A stretch of 64,000 bases of DNA from Drechmeria coniospora (GCF_001625195.1 NC_054390.1:558001-622000); one strand, 5' to 3'; counted from the first letter of the stretch, positions 1 to 11,640 are shown. The notes: generated by a model from the sequence alone, not told the origin. Program-made: numbers and translations.

Positions 1-222
1 GCGGGCCAAGGGGAGCCGGAGTCGGGTATCAGCCTCCCGCCGGGCTACGAGCTGAGACATCAACCTGGTCGTGCCATCACTTTGCGACCCTGCCCGCGGC
101 CGAGGCATGCTTTTGGCGGAAAATTCATCAAGGATATCTACAGAAGGGAGGCTGGACAAGACGGGCGAGGACGGGAACCGCAGACGACACAACCGCGTAT
201 CCACATTTCAGGGGTGCAATGA
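1..222 (+). CDS. possible 3' end of a gene that begins before the window
   Basis: Frame 1 is open from the first base to a TGA at 220-222, giving about 73 residues with no start codon inside the window. The first half reads like ordinary protein (it contains PPGYELRH and FGGKFIKDIYRREAG) and prefers G or C in third positions, as real genes here do. No domain was recognised. It could equally be chance openness in GC-rich DNA, so it is kept only as a low-confidence partial gene. Confidence 0.2.
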   Translation, partial: AGQGEPESGISLPPGYELRHQPGRAITLRPCPRPRHAFGGKFIKDIYRREAGQDGRGREPQTTQPRIHISGVQ

Positions 223-1641
223 CGCCGCGGCACTTGATCGAACGAGAAAAAGAACTTTGCAGGACATGTTTTGCGCGCCACAACTTGTGCAAAATCCCTC
301 GCCGTCGTTGGGGCGAGTCATCACAGTGCTAAATTATTATTCACGTGCCTCGTTGCGGATGCCACCGCTGCCGCTCCGAAACTCTGCTTCGACGGCACAT
401 GTTCTTGCACTCTTGTTTGCAAGGATCACGGTATGATCGGGGCACAGCCAACGGCAGCACATCATCTGGAGTGTCGGTGTGATTTAGTGTTCATCCTGCC
501 GCCCGCGGGCCGGAAGGGAAGGACTCGAGGGATATGTTGTCCATCATGGAGTTGATCAACCTAGGATGAAGCGGTCAAGTTGAACTCCTGTTGTTTCCTC
601 GAGGCAAGGATTGGAAGTGTATCGGAGGGACAATAAGTTTACGAGTCTCGCCCGCCTTGGATGCAAGACGACAATAACTTGCTTGGCGCTACGCGAGGCC
701 AAGACGACAACCCAGCATGAACCCTGGACAGCCAGCCAAAGGACCTTTCACGTTGAGCTTCACTCTGCAGTACGACGTCTCCAAGATCTCTACGGAGAGT
801 TGTGCATGTACTGTACTGTACAGCAAAGATTCTGGAGGACGGCAACCGCTGTCCCTGGTTGCACCAGTGGCTTGGCAGCGCGATGGTCTTGCTTCTACGG
901 AGTAGAGCATGCGTCCAGAAGCAATGCAAAGGAAATTAAGCTCGCTGGCGTATGCGACGCAGAAGGACGAGGTCGCCTTGGTGCTACGTGCAAAGTTTCA
1001 TGCCCAGAAAATCCAGAGGCTACCTACTGCAGGGGAAGAAACGAAGAAAAGAGAGGCATCATGCCGAGGCTAGGGGGTTCAAACACTGCCGACCGCTTAT
1101 CAGGGCTGATATAGGGGCGAGGGAGGGATGGATCATCGGCCCGCACAACTCGTAGTGGCAATTGAGCCGCGTTGGGGTCGGGATGCTTTGGGCCCGGGAT
1201 GCTTTGGGCCACGGCAGCAAGAAACAGGGGTTTCATCCGATGGGCGCCTCGGCGACAACGTTGGGACGATGCCAGGACTGGTATTTTTCGTCGCTGCAAA
1301 TTTGTACATGCCGCCCTGGGCAAGGGGTGAGAAAGGTCAACGACGATGGCTTCGTTGGAGAGGCATACCGGCAGAACAGAACAATCTCTTGGCCCGACGG
1401 ATCGAACGTTGATCCACTGCACGAATAGCCAGCCATACGCAGACCGAGTACTGTAATTAGATGCACTTGTACGGAGATCAAGTCCTCGTATTACGGCGGA
1501 CGAACAATTGCCCCCTCCGTACTTTTGTCACGGCGGTGGCACCCCTGTCCGTCCGTCAGGACTACGGTTGTCAGTTGCATCATTGGCTTCTGCCTTTTGC
1601 CAAGGCTGCCCCTGGGATGCGGCTCTCACAATCCACAACTC

Positions 1642-1925
1642 TACCTGCAATAGCTGGTTGAACAGGCTATAGTTCACCTACAGTACACCTACACCTAGTT
1701 GGTTGAACAGGCTATAGTTCACCTACACCTACACCTACTTACACCAACATCTACACCTACATCTACACCTACATCTACGGGACCATTCATCACAACCAGC
1801 CTGAGATGGCCCTCGTCCAGAGCGTGAAGCCGCAATAAAACGGAAATTCAGTGCGTAAATCCGTCGTAAATCCATCGTAAATCCATCCGTAAATCCATCC
1901 GTAAATCCATTCGTAAATACATCCG
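1642..1925. repeat. direct repeat followed by 12-bp tandem repeat
   Basis: A segment reading GGTTGAACAGGCTATAGTTC occurs twice (near 1653 and 1699), each followed by CACCTACA-type runs. From about 1853 the 12-mer GTAAATCCATCC and variants repeat six to seven times. Both arrays are non-coding in appearance. Confidence 0.8.
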
Positions 1926-3264
1926 TACCTTGCCGTTCCCTGCCCCCCCGAGACGAACGATGGCCCCTCGAGTCTTGATACACCGACCTGGAATACGGTC
2001 CACTTGCGCAGTTCTACTTTGAGGAATGTGCGGGCCTCGACAAGGTGCTGGCAGAGGCGGTGTCCCTCCTATATGAAGCCGCATGACAAGTTTAGTAAAG
2101 GGTTGCACACGTCGTACCCTACATTCATGTTTGCCTGGCTCAGGGTTTCCGAGGTCAGGATGCTGCTCCTTTGACCAAGGTTCCACCCACAGTGCTCGCA
2201 TACTTTGGACAAGTACGAAAATTCTGTGCGGACCATGCTGTTCTTGTGATTATTTTTATACTTCTCCCTACTCCGTACATGCACACGCAATGTCGTCAGC
2301 CAATGCTCGAGCCCTGGACAGAGTGCACGTGCATGCTTCCTTGTAACCTGTGCCGACGCAGGGATGCAATCCTCGTGCTCCGTACAACTACTTGTAGGCA
2401 ATGAAGGTGCTATTATTAGACGAGTGAAATATTTCTTTCAAGGGTTGTCCTTGGTAATAAACAGAAACTAAGCGGACAATGAAAAAAAAAAAGAGAACGG
2501 ACTTACTCGCGCAGATGCTTGAATACTTGTAGTGCCTGCGTTGATTACTGTTGTCTATAAGTAAGACTAGACAAGTACATTATTTTTAAGGTACACAGAG
2601 TCATGTTGAAGGAACTAGAAACTGTGGAATGTTACGGAAAACATTCGCTCGAGTACCGAGTAAACAGCAGGTAGTCTGGTTGGATTGCAATGCCAAGTAT
2701 GTGATTTTGTATCAGTACAGTATAAACTCCGTTGGACAGACTCTGTGCCGTTGCTTCATGAGGCAGAGATGCAACATTCATCAGTTCTACCCTTCTCCGT
2801 AGACATGCACCTGGATCGTGGTAGTGCAGAATTATAAACGCAAGAGTCCACTATAGGCACAATGTAATTAAGTAAGGAATTCCAAGTAAACAAGTACAGG
2901 TACAAGCACTGGTGATTGTTCCCCTACCGTCAAAGGATGACCGATTCTGTAGGATGCCGTTCCTCCGCTCGCCTCGGTATGAGATTCTCCGAGGACGACG
3001 AACCAATTTTCTCCTGATCCTCTCACCTCCTGAACCCCCGATTTTTTACTTTTAGTTGGCAACAATGGCTCATAGACTGACAAGGAGACGACTAGCACGT
3101 GTACTAGTCTCCAGCCTGTGATTGTTCAATGAGTACTCCGTACACTTGACAGTACATGCTGTGATGATGCCTACGAACGGCTATGCTGGACGTGCAACTT
3201 TAGCAACTCACACTCATGATCAACCAGTGCTTGCACATATTGCACCTACGAGTACTCTCACCCA

Positions 3265-3520
3265 AATACGAGTGCTTACACTTGCCTACAAGCATGTTCA
3301 CTTGCCTACAAGCATGTTCATTTGCCCACAAGTATGTTCACTTGCCTACAAGTATGTTTACTTGCCTAAAAGTATGTTCACTTGCCTGAGAGGACCTAAA
3401 CTTGCCCACGAGTACCTGCACTTGCCTACGAATGCCTTCACTACTACTCGAGCAACTAATGCCTTCACTATTCGAGCAACTAATGCCTTCACTACTATTC
3501 GAGCAACCAAGAAAACGTAC
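3265..3520. repeat. 22-bp and about 28-bp tandem repeats
   Basis: A unit of about 22 bp, CACTTGCCTACAAGTATGTT, repeats six or so times with point changes. It is followed by three copies of a longer unit beginning AATGCCTTCACTA. An open frame across it gives a repetitive Cys/His/Tyr peptide that is a by-product of the repeat. Confidence 0.8.
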
Positions 3521-4016
3521 CTACGAGAAATAATTGTACTCGCTTGCAATTTGCGAGCACCAGAGTAGGCAATTATTTACAAGCATCAAGTATAGCGTAT
3601 TATAGCGTTGCCGATGGAGAGACAGGGACCAGCAAACACCATCAAGGCCCTCCGAGGTATTTACCATAAAGGGTCACCTCTCACGGACCGGTACCATTTC
3701 GACCGTCGGAGGAGTGCAGTCCTTGCGAATTCAACTACGGAGCACGCCCAGCTGTCCATGAACGCAGTAGGATGAGTACTATTGTAAATCCCCAACGTAA
3801 ACGTGGCAGCGAGCAAGGGTTATCGTGTTCCCACTTTCGATACCCCTTCGAGCCCCTTGGCAGGTTCACGCACAACTCTCATGTCCATGGATGCCAATGA
3901 CATGACGCCCTTTAAAGGGGATGGATATCCTGTGTAAAAGTACGTTTGTGTACGGCACTTCATAACTGACCATCTCTGCCTTTGACTGCACGAAACGACT
4001 GCATCCACGGGCCAGC

Positions 4017-4961
4017 ATGAAGCTCTCCCTCGTCTTCACCCTGTTCGTGGCCGCCGCCGCCGCCTCGCGAGGCAAGCCGAGACTGGCGCGTCCGGGTCCG
4101 GCAGACAACAGAGTCGCCGGCCAACCTGCCTCCCAACCGCAGCGGCAACCCCCCCAGGGGCAGAATCCCCAGGGGCAGAACCTCCAAGGACAAGCCCCCC
4201 GGGGACAAAACCTCCAGGGACAAAACCTCCAGGGGCAGAACATCCAGGGGCAGAACCTCCAGGGGCAGAACATCCAGGGGCAGAACCCTCAGGGGCAAGC
4301 CCTCCCGGGACAGAGCCACCAAGAGCAAAACTCGCCGGCATCGAACAACCGGGTCCCAACCCAGGCCCAGCCCATGGTGACCACTGCGTCCTCCGTGCCC
4401 GCCGTTGCCGCCGGGTCAAAGGGACCTCAAGTGGCGGCCTCCTCCGTTTCTGGCGTGCGAGTCGTCAACGCGCCGGCGACGGTCCCGGACGCGAACCCGG
4501 CACGGCCCATCTGGTTCCTCGCCGGCACGACGGCCAAGACAAACGACGGCGACTGGCGCGAGCGATCCGTCGAGCTCCTCAAGGGCTACGACCTGGACCT
4601 GTACAACCCGACCCGAAACGACTGGGGACCCGACTGGAAAAACTCCCTCTCGGACGCCAACTTTCGAACGCAGGTGAACTGGGAGCACAGGAACATGGAG
4701 CGCGCCGAGACCATCGTCGTCTTTCTCCACAGGCAGACGCGAGCCGAGATCAGCTTGATGGAGCTTGGCCTCCACACCAAGGACGCAAGCAAGACCATTC
4801 TCGTCTACGCCGACCCCGAGTACGCCCTGCGAGGCAACGTCGAGGCCTTGGCCGAGAATTACAAGAAGCACAACATCCGCCTCTTCCAGTCCGAGCGCCA
4901 ACTGCACCAGGCCATGCTGGAACACGCCAAGAAGGTGACGGGGAAGCAAACGACGTCGTAG
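4017..4961 (+). CDS. secreted nucleoside 2-deoxyribosyltransferase-like protein with Gln-Gly repeats
   Basis: Single-exon frame of 314 residues. Residues 1-17 form a signal peptide (MKLSLVFTLFVAAAAAS). Residues about 40-100 are a low-complexity linker of 5-residue units such as QGQNL and QGQNI, encoded by a 15-bp tandem repeat. Residues about 160-305 resemble the nucleoside 2-deoxyribosyltransferase-like family (Pfam PF15891): an IWFLAGTTA strand, the NPTRNDWGPDWK block, and the ISLMELGLH segment whose Glu matches the family's nucleophile position. Family members cleave or transfer the N-glycosidic bond of nucleosides or similar NAD-type substrates. That this copy does so outside the cell is inference. 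The ATG at 4017 is chosen because the signal peptide follows at once. The stop codon lies in the first unit of a 19-bp satellite. Family assignment is fairly sure; substrate is unknown. Confidence 0.8.
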   Translation: MKLSLVFTLFVAAAAASRGKPRLARPGPADNRVAGQPASQPQRQPPQGQNPQGQNLQGQAPRGQNLQGQNLQGQNIQGQNLQGQNIQGQNPQGQALPGQSHQEQNSPASNNRVPTQAQPMVTTASSVPAVAAGSKGPQVAASSVSGVRVVNAPATVPDANPARPIWFLAGTTAKTNDGDWRERSVELLKGYDLDLYNPTRNDWGPDWKNSLSDANFRTQVNWEHRNMERAETIVVFLHRQTRAEISLMELGLHTKDASKTILVYADPEYALRGNVEALAENYKKHNIRLFQSERQLHQAMLEHAKKVTGKQTTS

Positions 4962-5026
4962 GCGAGTGACGACGTCGTAGGCGAGTGACGACGTCGTAGG
5001 CGAGTGACGACGTCGTAGGCGAGTGG
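4946..5026. repeat. 19-bp tandem repeat overlapping the stop codon of the upstream gene
   Basis: About four copies of GCGAGTGACGACGTCGTAG. The last codons and TAG stop of the deoxyribosyltransferase-like gene fall in the first unit, so copy-number change would not alter the protein. Confidence 0.9.
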
Positions 5027-5862
5027 TTGGCAAGTGAATCGACTGTGCATGGATGCCAAAGGGGGCATGCGTCGGGCGGGTGCTCCGAATACTTGAGCTT
5101 CGCAGCACAACCAGCTGGTGAAGGCTACCATGCGGGATAGTGTTGGCTAGCAGAAAGGTAGATGGATAAAGGGACACGGCAATGCCACACTGGGAGGTAC
5201 TGCCGTAAGCTGCAACGGTAGAGTGCTTGCAATGCCACGAACCGTTCATGCGATTTTCGCACAGCGCCCCCATGCCGACCCGCCGCCGATGCTTGATGCT
5301 TCACACCAAGGCGTAAGTGACGGCCATCTGGCCCGTCGTGACTCTGGTAGACATGGCAGCCTCGGCAGTCACGGCGGCCTCGGCAGTCACGGCGGCTCCG
5401 GCAGTCACGGCGGCTCCGGCAGTCACGGCGGCTCCGGCGGTCACGGCGGTCCGCGTGGTCAGCATGAAGCCCAAATGCATTTGCAGGCAGCAAGTGCCAT
5501 GGTAAATTTGTTTGTAGCCCTCTTGGATGGTTCCACAGAGATTCAAGGCGCATGTCTTCGTCGTGCCGACCATGACCGCCATGGACATGGGCGTCGTCGT
5601 CGTCGCCGGCTTCATTCTCGTTCCATCGCATCTCCTGGCCTCGGATGGTAGGGACGTCAAGCCGTCGGTCGGTAGCAAGCGCTGTGTTTCTTGCCATACT
5701 CGGCCATCTTCTCTCGACGCTCGCGCGACAAGCCTCGGGGCATTTCGTAAATCTCAGCCGTGTTCGTCTGACGTCCATTCTTCCTCCGTTCCGAACCGCC
5801 GCCGCCGCCGCCGCCGCCGCCGCCTGCATGCATCTGACCCTCGTCAGTCAGTAGTCAACACG
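5027..5862. other. gene-free stretch with an 18-bp His/Gly-codon satellite
   Basis: No supported gene. Plus-strand frames give SHGGSG repeats from the satellite. On the minus strand a 234-codon open frame contains DDAHVHGGHGRHDE, a peptide that recurs almost exactly in the cyclin gene, but the rest of that frame has no protein character. Confidence 0.5.
5350..5455. repeat. 18-bp tandem repeat
   Basis: About five to six copies of GGCAGTCACGGCGGCTCC, with CTC/TCC variation in the last triplet. It is translated in neither direction by any convincing gene. Confidence 0.85.
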
Positions 5863-7592
5863 TCAGCCTTCGCAGCCGTCGTCGCGGCAGCTTGGCTTCC
5901 CCTTGTCTCTCGTGTGCTCCCAGTCATAAAACGTCCTCAGACCGCTTCCCCGCTTCCCGGACAGCACCTCCCTCTTCGGCCTTGGGTTGGCCTTGGTCTT
6001 GTTTCTCGCCGGCACACCCTCGAGGCTGAGAGCGAATTTGGCGGCCACGTACGCGGCCGCCTTGGTGTTGGCCAGCATGGCCTCCTTGTTGATGTTGTTG
6101 AGGTCGTCGCAGGGCTTGTGGTAGCAAGGGTCGGCGGTTCCGCCGGCGCCCGTGAAGATGCCGCTGCTCGGGATGCCGAGGCGGAGGAAGCCGACGTAGT
6201 CGGACGAGCTTCCAAATGGCCTGCCCGCTGTTAGCGCCCACCCCGTGCGGTCCTGCGGCTGGCTCCTCACCGATACTCGGCCGGTTTGTTGTTCTTCCGA
6301 AGATGCTCGACCAGCGGAGCGGCGCCGACGAGGTCCGCGTCGTTGTCCCTGTAGACGGCGTAGCTGGCGTTTGGGCTGCCAATCATGTCGTAGTTGAAGT
6401 AGAAGCGAATCTTGTCGGCCTCGGATTCGCTCAGCTTGGACGTGTAGTAGAGAGATCCTACAAGGCCGCTCCTAGGGAAGATGGTAAGCGCGAGAACGAA
6501 GCCAGGTTCCGGCCGGCCACGGCGGCATTCTCGGGGTTTCTTGCTTGCTTACTCTTCCGCTCCCCACCAGGCGAAGCGAACCTTGTTCGGGAAGCCCTTG
6601 AACTTTTTGAAAGAGCCAACTATTTCCAGCAGCGCGGCGGAGCCACTACCGTCGTCGTTGATGCCGGGGCCCGCTTGAACGCTGTCGAGGTGGGCGCCGA
6701 GAAGGATGACGTTGTTCGGGTCGCCCTCGAGCGTCTCCGAGATGACGTTCCAGCATTTCCTCGGCTCGGAAATCGAGTCGACAATCAGCTTCACCCGGAC
6801 ATCCCCCCCCGCCTCGAGCCGCTTCTTCCATGCCAAGCCGGTCTCGTGGGCGATGACGGCGATGGGGATCTTCTTGCCAGCATCGTCGACGCCGTCGTGT
6901 CCGTGGCCGCCGTGGGCGTCATCTGCTCCTTCATTCTTTCCCGCGGGAGTCGCCGGCTTGCTCTTTGGCGGCTCCGCGTCGTAGACGATGAGGGCCACGG
7001 CACCGTGCGCCTCGGCGAGCTTGAGCTTGTCGGCAAAGGGGCAGACGCCACGCTTGACGAGGGCAATCTTTCCCGTCGCGTCGATGCCTTTCCATTGGTC
7101 CTCGAAGCATCCCGAGCCGCGGCCATCGTTTACGGGCGTGTCGATGAGCGATGCCGTGAGGCCGCCCGGCAGAGGCGTAGCGTTGCTGAAGAGTAGCGGC
7201 AGGACGGGAACGTCACGGCCATCCGGGCCTGTCAGGGTGATGCTTTTCATCGTCTCAAAGGTGTGATTGAACTCTTGAACTTCGGTCTTGAGGTGCTTGC
7301 CGAACCGTCCCTGCACTCGCTCGAGGACAAAGTCCCTCGAAGCGAGGTAGCCGGGCAAGCCAAAGGCCCGATTGCCGCCATTGTTTTTCGCAATATGGTT
7401 AAAGTTCCACAGCACGTTTTGGAGGCTGCGGGAAAGAGAGTCAGCGGTTGACGGCGAGAGCAAGGAAGAGATGAGGCCAACGGACCCGTTCCAGGTTATG
7501 TCCCCCTCCACCGCCTCGGCGGTCAGCGGCCTCGAGGCCGTCGCGGCCGTGAAAAGGGGCGACGCCCAGAGCACAGCGAGGAGGAGCTTCAT
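5863..7592 (-). CDS. secreted M28-family aminopeptidase with PA domain
   Basis: Three exons (7592-6553, 6471-6271, 6220-5863), introns of 81 and 50 nt, protein 532 aa. It is a zinc aminopeptidase that trims N-terminal residues from peptides outside the cell or in the vacuole. The ATG at 7592 is used because a signal peptide (MKLLLAVLWASPLFTAATAS) follows directly. The PA domain lies near 140-280 (CPFADKLKLAEAHGAVALIVYDAE). M28 zinc ligands are visible: GAHLDS, NDDGSGSA, WWGAEE (split by intron 1), NYDMIG in exon 2 and CYHKPCDD in exon 3. Codon phases match across both junctions. An odd insert near residue 230, DDAHGGHGHDG, interrupts the PA domain and resembles His/Gly/Asp-rich runs elsewhere in this window. 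The C-terminal tail after the catalytic domain is basic. Family assignment is firm; vacuolar versus secreted location is not resolved. Confidence 0.93.
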
Positions 7593-9017
7593 GATGGGGC
7601 GCGTGCACGAGAGAGGGCCAAGCAAAGCAGGTCGGATCGAATCGAATCTTGCCTGCCGTCGCAGCCGGGAGGGGACAAAAAAAGGAAGCAACACGACACA
7701 CGACGGGGGACAGGGCGTGGGACGTCGAGGCAGGACAACAGCGACCGGATGATACTTATGCTCCCGGCAGCCGAAATATTTCCACTCTCCGCAGAGCTAT
7801 ATCGCTCGCAAGTATGAGAAGGGAACACACGTGGGCGGGAGAAAGCACAGGCCGTTCAACGGCGGCAGCGCATCGGATGCTCGCCCAGGCGCAAAGGGTC
7901 GTCCGTGTTCCCGGGGCCAGGATGGCGATAACGCTATTGTTAAGCTTGTCTTGGGCTCGTCGTCAGAACTAGCCCCCATGCGGAAGCTATCAAGCTCGCG
8001 GCGAGGTCGAAGTTGGGGAAGCGCATCGGAAGCTGCGGCCGAATCGGCAGGTCGTAAACGTCGGTCGCAGGCTGGCAAGGCGGCCAAGGAGATGGAGATG
8101 CGGTGGAAGGCGACGGAGCTGTGGGCACGGGCGGCGGCATCGCCGTGCTTGGCCGCGTGACCGGGAGGTTGGCGGCGGCAGATGACGATGGGAACCATGG
8201 GATTGGCAGAGATGCGTGGCGATTTCCAGAGCGCAGCGTTGCACGCAGCATACCGGCAGGTATTCACCCAGATGCGGGCGTCCACGTTTGTGCTTTGTTC
8301 CGTCGCGATGCAACGCAAGGGTCGACGGTGGACACCGCATTATGGTGCAAGTACCGTTGGGGGCGTGCCGCTATCGTAGCATCGCCATAGAGGCACTTGC
8401 ATAGCATCATCCCATGGGGCGTGGCCTCGTAACACGGACGACCGTTGCACTGGCACACGGAATCGTGGACGGAAGGGCACCGCTGCCGCACACGTAAGCC
8501 AAGCACGGCCAACGAGGTGGCGAGGATGGTCGTACGTACCGTACTACCGTACCGTACATGCACGGTAGGCAGCGTAGACGCACGCCCACGGATGCGAGCA
8601 GCTGTGCGTGATTGTACTCTGCTCCATGCTTGTACTGTGCTCCATGCTTGTACTGTGGTTGTACGCTTGTGTCTCGATTCTTTGGCGTACGGAGTGCTTC
8701 GCAAGGTGGACTGGGTGATGAGCATGCCGGGGCTCGCTGGCCATGTTTGCATCACGCCCCTGGCATCCTTGCCGGCACCCCTCGGGGCATTAGGTACCTG
8801 GGCAGGGTCTCGTAGCAACGGCCATCTTGGTGCCGAACAAGGGTAGGCGATCCGTCGAGGCGTTGGGCGAAGGATGGCGTGGGAAGATGATGGGAATGGC
8901 TATTTTCCCGCACTGGTTGGAAATTGCCTCATGGATCCTCCAGCCAGCTGAACCTGCCGTCGCCTCACGTGACGGCATGTCATGTGCAGCCAAACTGTTG
9001 GTGCACAGGCAAGTACT

Positions 9018-9205
9018 GCACTGTAGATGAAGGGTACTTGCACGCAAGTAAGCAAGTTGGTGCAAGTACATGTACTGTTGATTCATACGATTCACACAAA
9101 GGACATGTAGGTGCCTGTGAGGCAAGTACTGTAGATGAACAGTACTTGCACGCAAGTAAGCAAGTTGGTGCAAGTACGTGTACTGTTCATTCATACGATT
9201 CACGC
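9018..9205. repeat. two direct repeats of about 100 bp
   Basis: A block containing CGCAAGTAAGCAAGTTGGTG followed by CAAGTACRTGTACTGTT and TCATACGATTCACRCAA occurs near 9035 and again near 9147. Confidence 0.85.
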
Positions 9206-9789
9206 AAGTACATGTAGGTACACCTGCGGTACTCGATGCCGTGTTTGGTAGTCCCATCGCAGCACTCTGCCGTCATGAGAGGTGCCAACGATTCTGCCAT
9301 TAGGTCCTTGAGGAGGCGCCCAGGCCGGCGGGAGGGATCCAAAGGTCTCGCCCATGCCGCTGCCACGTTTAGAAGGGACATGCATCGTGGCATTGCGGAA
9401 GATCACCAACAGGGTCGACGTCGACGTACAGTTGCTTATAGCATACAAGTGCTTATGGTTGTACATGCAAGTACATGCGTGGACTTGTCGATGTTCGGAG
9501 CAAGTACTCTGTACATGTTCATGCACCTAATTACGGGATATTCGGACTCGAGAGTCGGTTCCAGGAGCGATTCGAGTGCAATTACAGAGTACAAGTTCGA
9601 GTAAGCAGTATTTGCACGCCAGGTGTTGTTCACACAAGTACAGTACTGTGGCAGTTGATATAATAGCACAAGGCGCACACAAACGTGCGAGTTTAATAGG
9701 CGGGACTGCAAGTAAGTAGTAGTAGTAGGAACTAATACAACGTACTAAAGTACTTGCACCAAGAAGTATGTGCAAGTATTCGGCATACA

Positions 9790-10036
9790 GCATACAGTAA
9801 GTTTTACAGTATACAGTAAGTTTTACAGTATACAGTAAGTTTTACAGTATACAGTAAGTTTTACAGTATACAGTAAGTTTTACAGTATACAGTAAGTTTT
9901 ACAGTATACAGTAAGTTTTACAGTATACAGTAAGTTTTACAGTATACAGTAAGTTTTACAGTATACAGTAAGTTTTACAGTATACAGTAAGTTTTACAGT
10001 ATACAGTAAGTTTTACAGTATACAGTAAGTTTTACA
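9790..10036. repeat. 19-bp satellite, about 13 copies
   Basis: Nearly perfect head-to-tail copies of CAGTAAGTTTTACAGTATA. The unit carries the sub-palindrome TACAGTATACAGTA. The copies are almost identical, suggesting recent expansion or homogenisation. Confidence 0.97.
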
Positions 10037-11372
10037 AGTACCTACTTGACAAGTATTGCACACTGTACTTGCATGTGCAGTAAGTACCTCGGAGAGACGT
10101 AAGCACTCCGTACTGTATACTAGTACTGTATTACATTACTTTAGTTACTAATACTTGCACCGACTATGTACCTCCTACGGGATGCAATTACGGAGCGCAC
10201 CAAATACGGAGCGCACCAAATACTCGGTCCATGTAATTGCATGCACACGCACAGTCCCGTCGAGGTCTGTACTTTTTGTTTTGCTTAATTACAGTACTTG
10301 CTCAATTGCAGTACTCGTTCAATTGCAGTACTTGCTTGCACCTACGCAAGTACAAGTACAAGTGCGGAGTATTTTGCACACTTCACGTACCGCAAGTAAG
10401 TACTCAAAAAGCACAGTTCCTACGTGTGCCATGTAAGTACCAAAGCAAGGAAGTAGCAATAATAATACCAAGGAGTATCCTGTAAGGAATATTCCGTAAT
10501 ACCTACTGCAAGTACATGCAAGCATACTCCGTATTGTGCACCACAATTACTTGCTTGTAGTTGTACTTGAAAGTGCGTTGGCACGGAGTGCAGTGGTTGA
10601 TATGAGTTGCGTACATGTACCTACGGCAACGAGTGCCAAGCCACGACACCCATAACGTGACGAGTATTATCTGCCATATGGATTTCACAGGATTCTCTTG
10701 TAGCCTTGTAGCCATTTTTTTGCATTCATCCACGTAAGTAAGTAAACCAAGACCCAGCCCAAACCCACTCCTACCAAGCGGGAGTTGTCCTAGATTAACT
10801 GCCGTGCTATAGTCCAGACCGCGCTCTACCCTTTGCTTGCCAGGCCATGATCCTCCATTTCGCATCCAAGTACAGGTACAGTAAGTACAAGTACTCGTAA
10901 ATTTCCTCTTCTCATATATCATGGTCGGGGCCACGAACAACTTGTATGTACATGTACACGTAGTATGAATGCAGGTGCACCTAAAAGTGCAAGCAAGTAT
11001 GTACTGGTATCTGAACCGCTGTATTGAGTACTGTAGTGTACATGTAAATACATGCACGCACCATTACTTAAGGTAGTGTACGGAGTAATTACCCCGTAGC
11101 ATTCATTATCAAGAACAGCACTAGGTTGTACTTGTACTTGTTGTACTTGTATTTGTGTGGGGTACTCTGTACAGAGTATATGCTTACTGTACTTGCTGCA
11201 CTCCGCACTGTTGGTAATCATACTTGGGTACTAGGTACCTCATATTCACCATGCTGCACAGTAAGACCAGCTGTACTGTATTACGGCACTGTTCTCCGCA
11301 CTCTAGTACTGTGGCTAGATACTGTAGTATCAACATGGTCAGTACATGCACAACAAGTAAGTAGGTGTATTA

Positions 11373-11485
11373 CATTGGTGGCGTGACAAGAGTGTCGATT
11401 CACTTTGTAATTAATACATGTCATTAATTAATGGCAGGCCGTACTCCGTAGCGCAACCAGAATCGAATCGTCACTTTGTCTACAG
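11373..11485. mobile_element. degenerate copy of the 80-bp TA-flanked inverted-repeat element
   Basis: The left arm GTGTCGATTCACTTTGTAA and the right arm GAATCGTCACTTTGTC match the arms of the 80-bp elements at 44405, 55220 and 55500, but about 50 bp of unrelated sequence separates them. The left end still sits on a TA. Confidence 0.55.
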
Positions 11486-11640
11486 TGCTCCGCAGTGGCT
11501 CTACAGTACTCCGTAGTGGCTCTACAGTAATCCGTAGTGACTCTACAGTGCCCCGTAGTGGCTCTACAGTACTCCGTAGTGGCTCTACAGTACTCCGTAG
11601 TGACTCTCAGGTACTCCATGTGACTCTCCAGTGCTCCGTA
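11481..11640. repeat. 21-bp tandem repeat
   Basis: About seven copies of CTCTACAGTACTCCGTAGTGG with scattered C/T changes. Confidence 0.95.

Larger units (their letters stand above)
223..4016. other. gene-free stretch with short repeats
   Basis: No open frame here has credible protein character. 2400-3100 is AT-rich and unremarkable. Short direct and tandem repeats occur at about 1640-1925 and 3260-3520 and are listed separately. Confidence 0.5.

Noticed and set aside
3122..3568. 148-codon plus-strand frame with LAYKHVHLP repeats
   Set aside because: Reflects the 22-bp tandem repeat; composition unlike the supported genes.
5223..5651. Plus-strand frame with SHGGSG repeats, reminiscent of Gly-rich secreted proteins
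   Set aside because: No signal peptide, and the sequence on either side of the 18-bp satellite lacks coding character.
9790..10036. Possible CRISPR array
   Set aside because: Repeats are contiguous with no spacers, and the genome is fungal.
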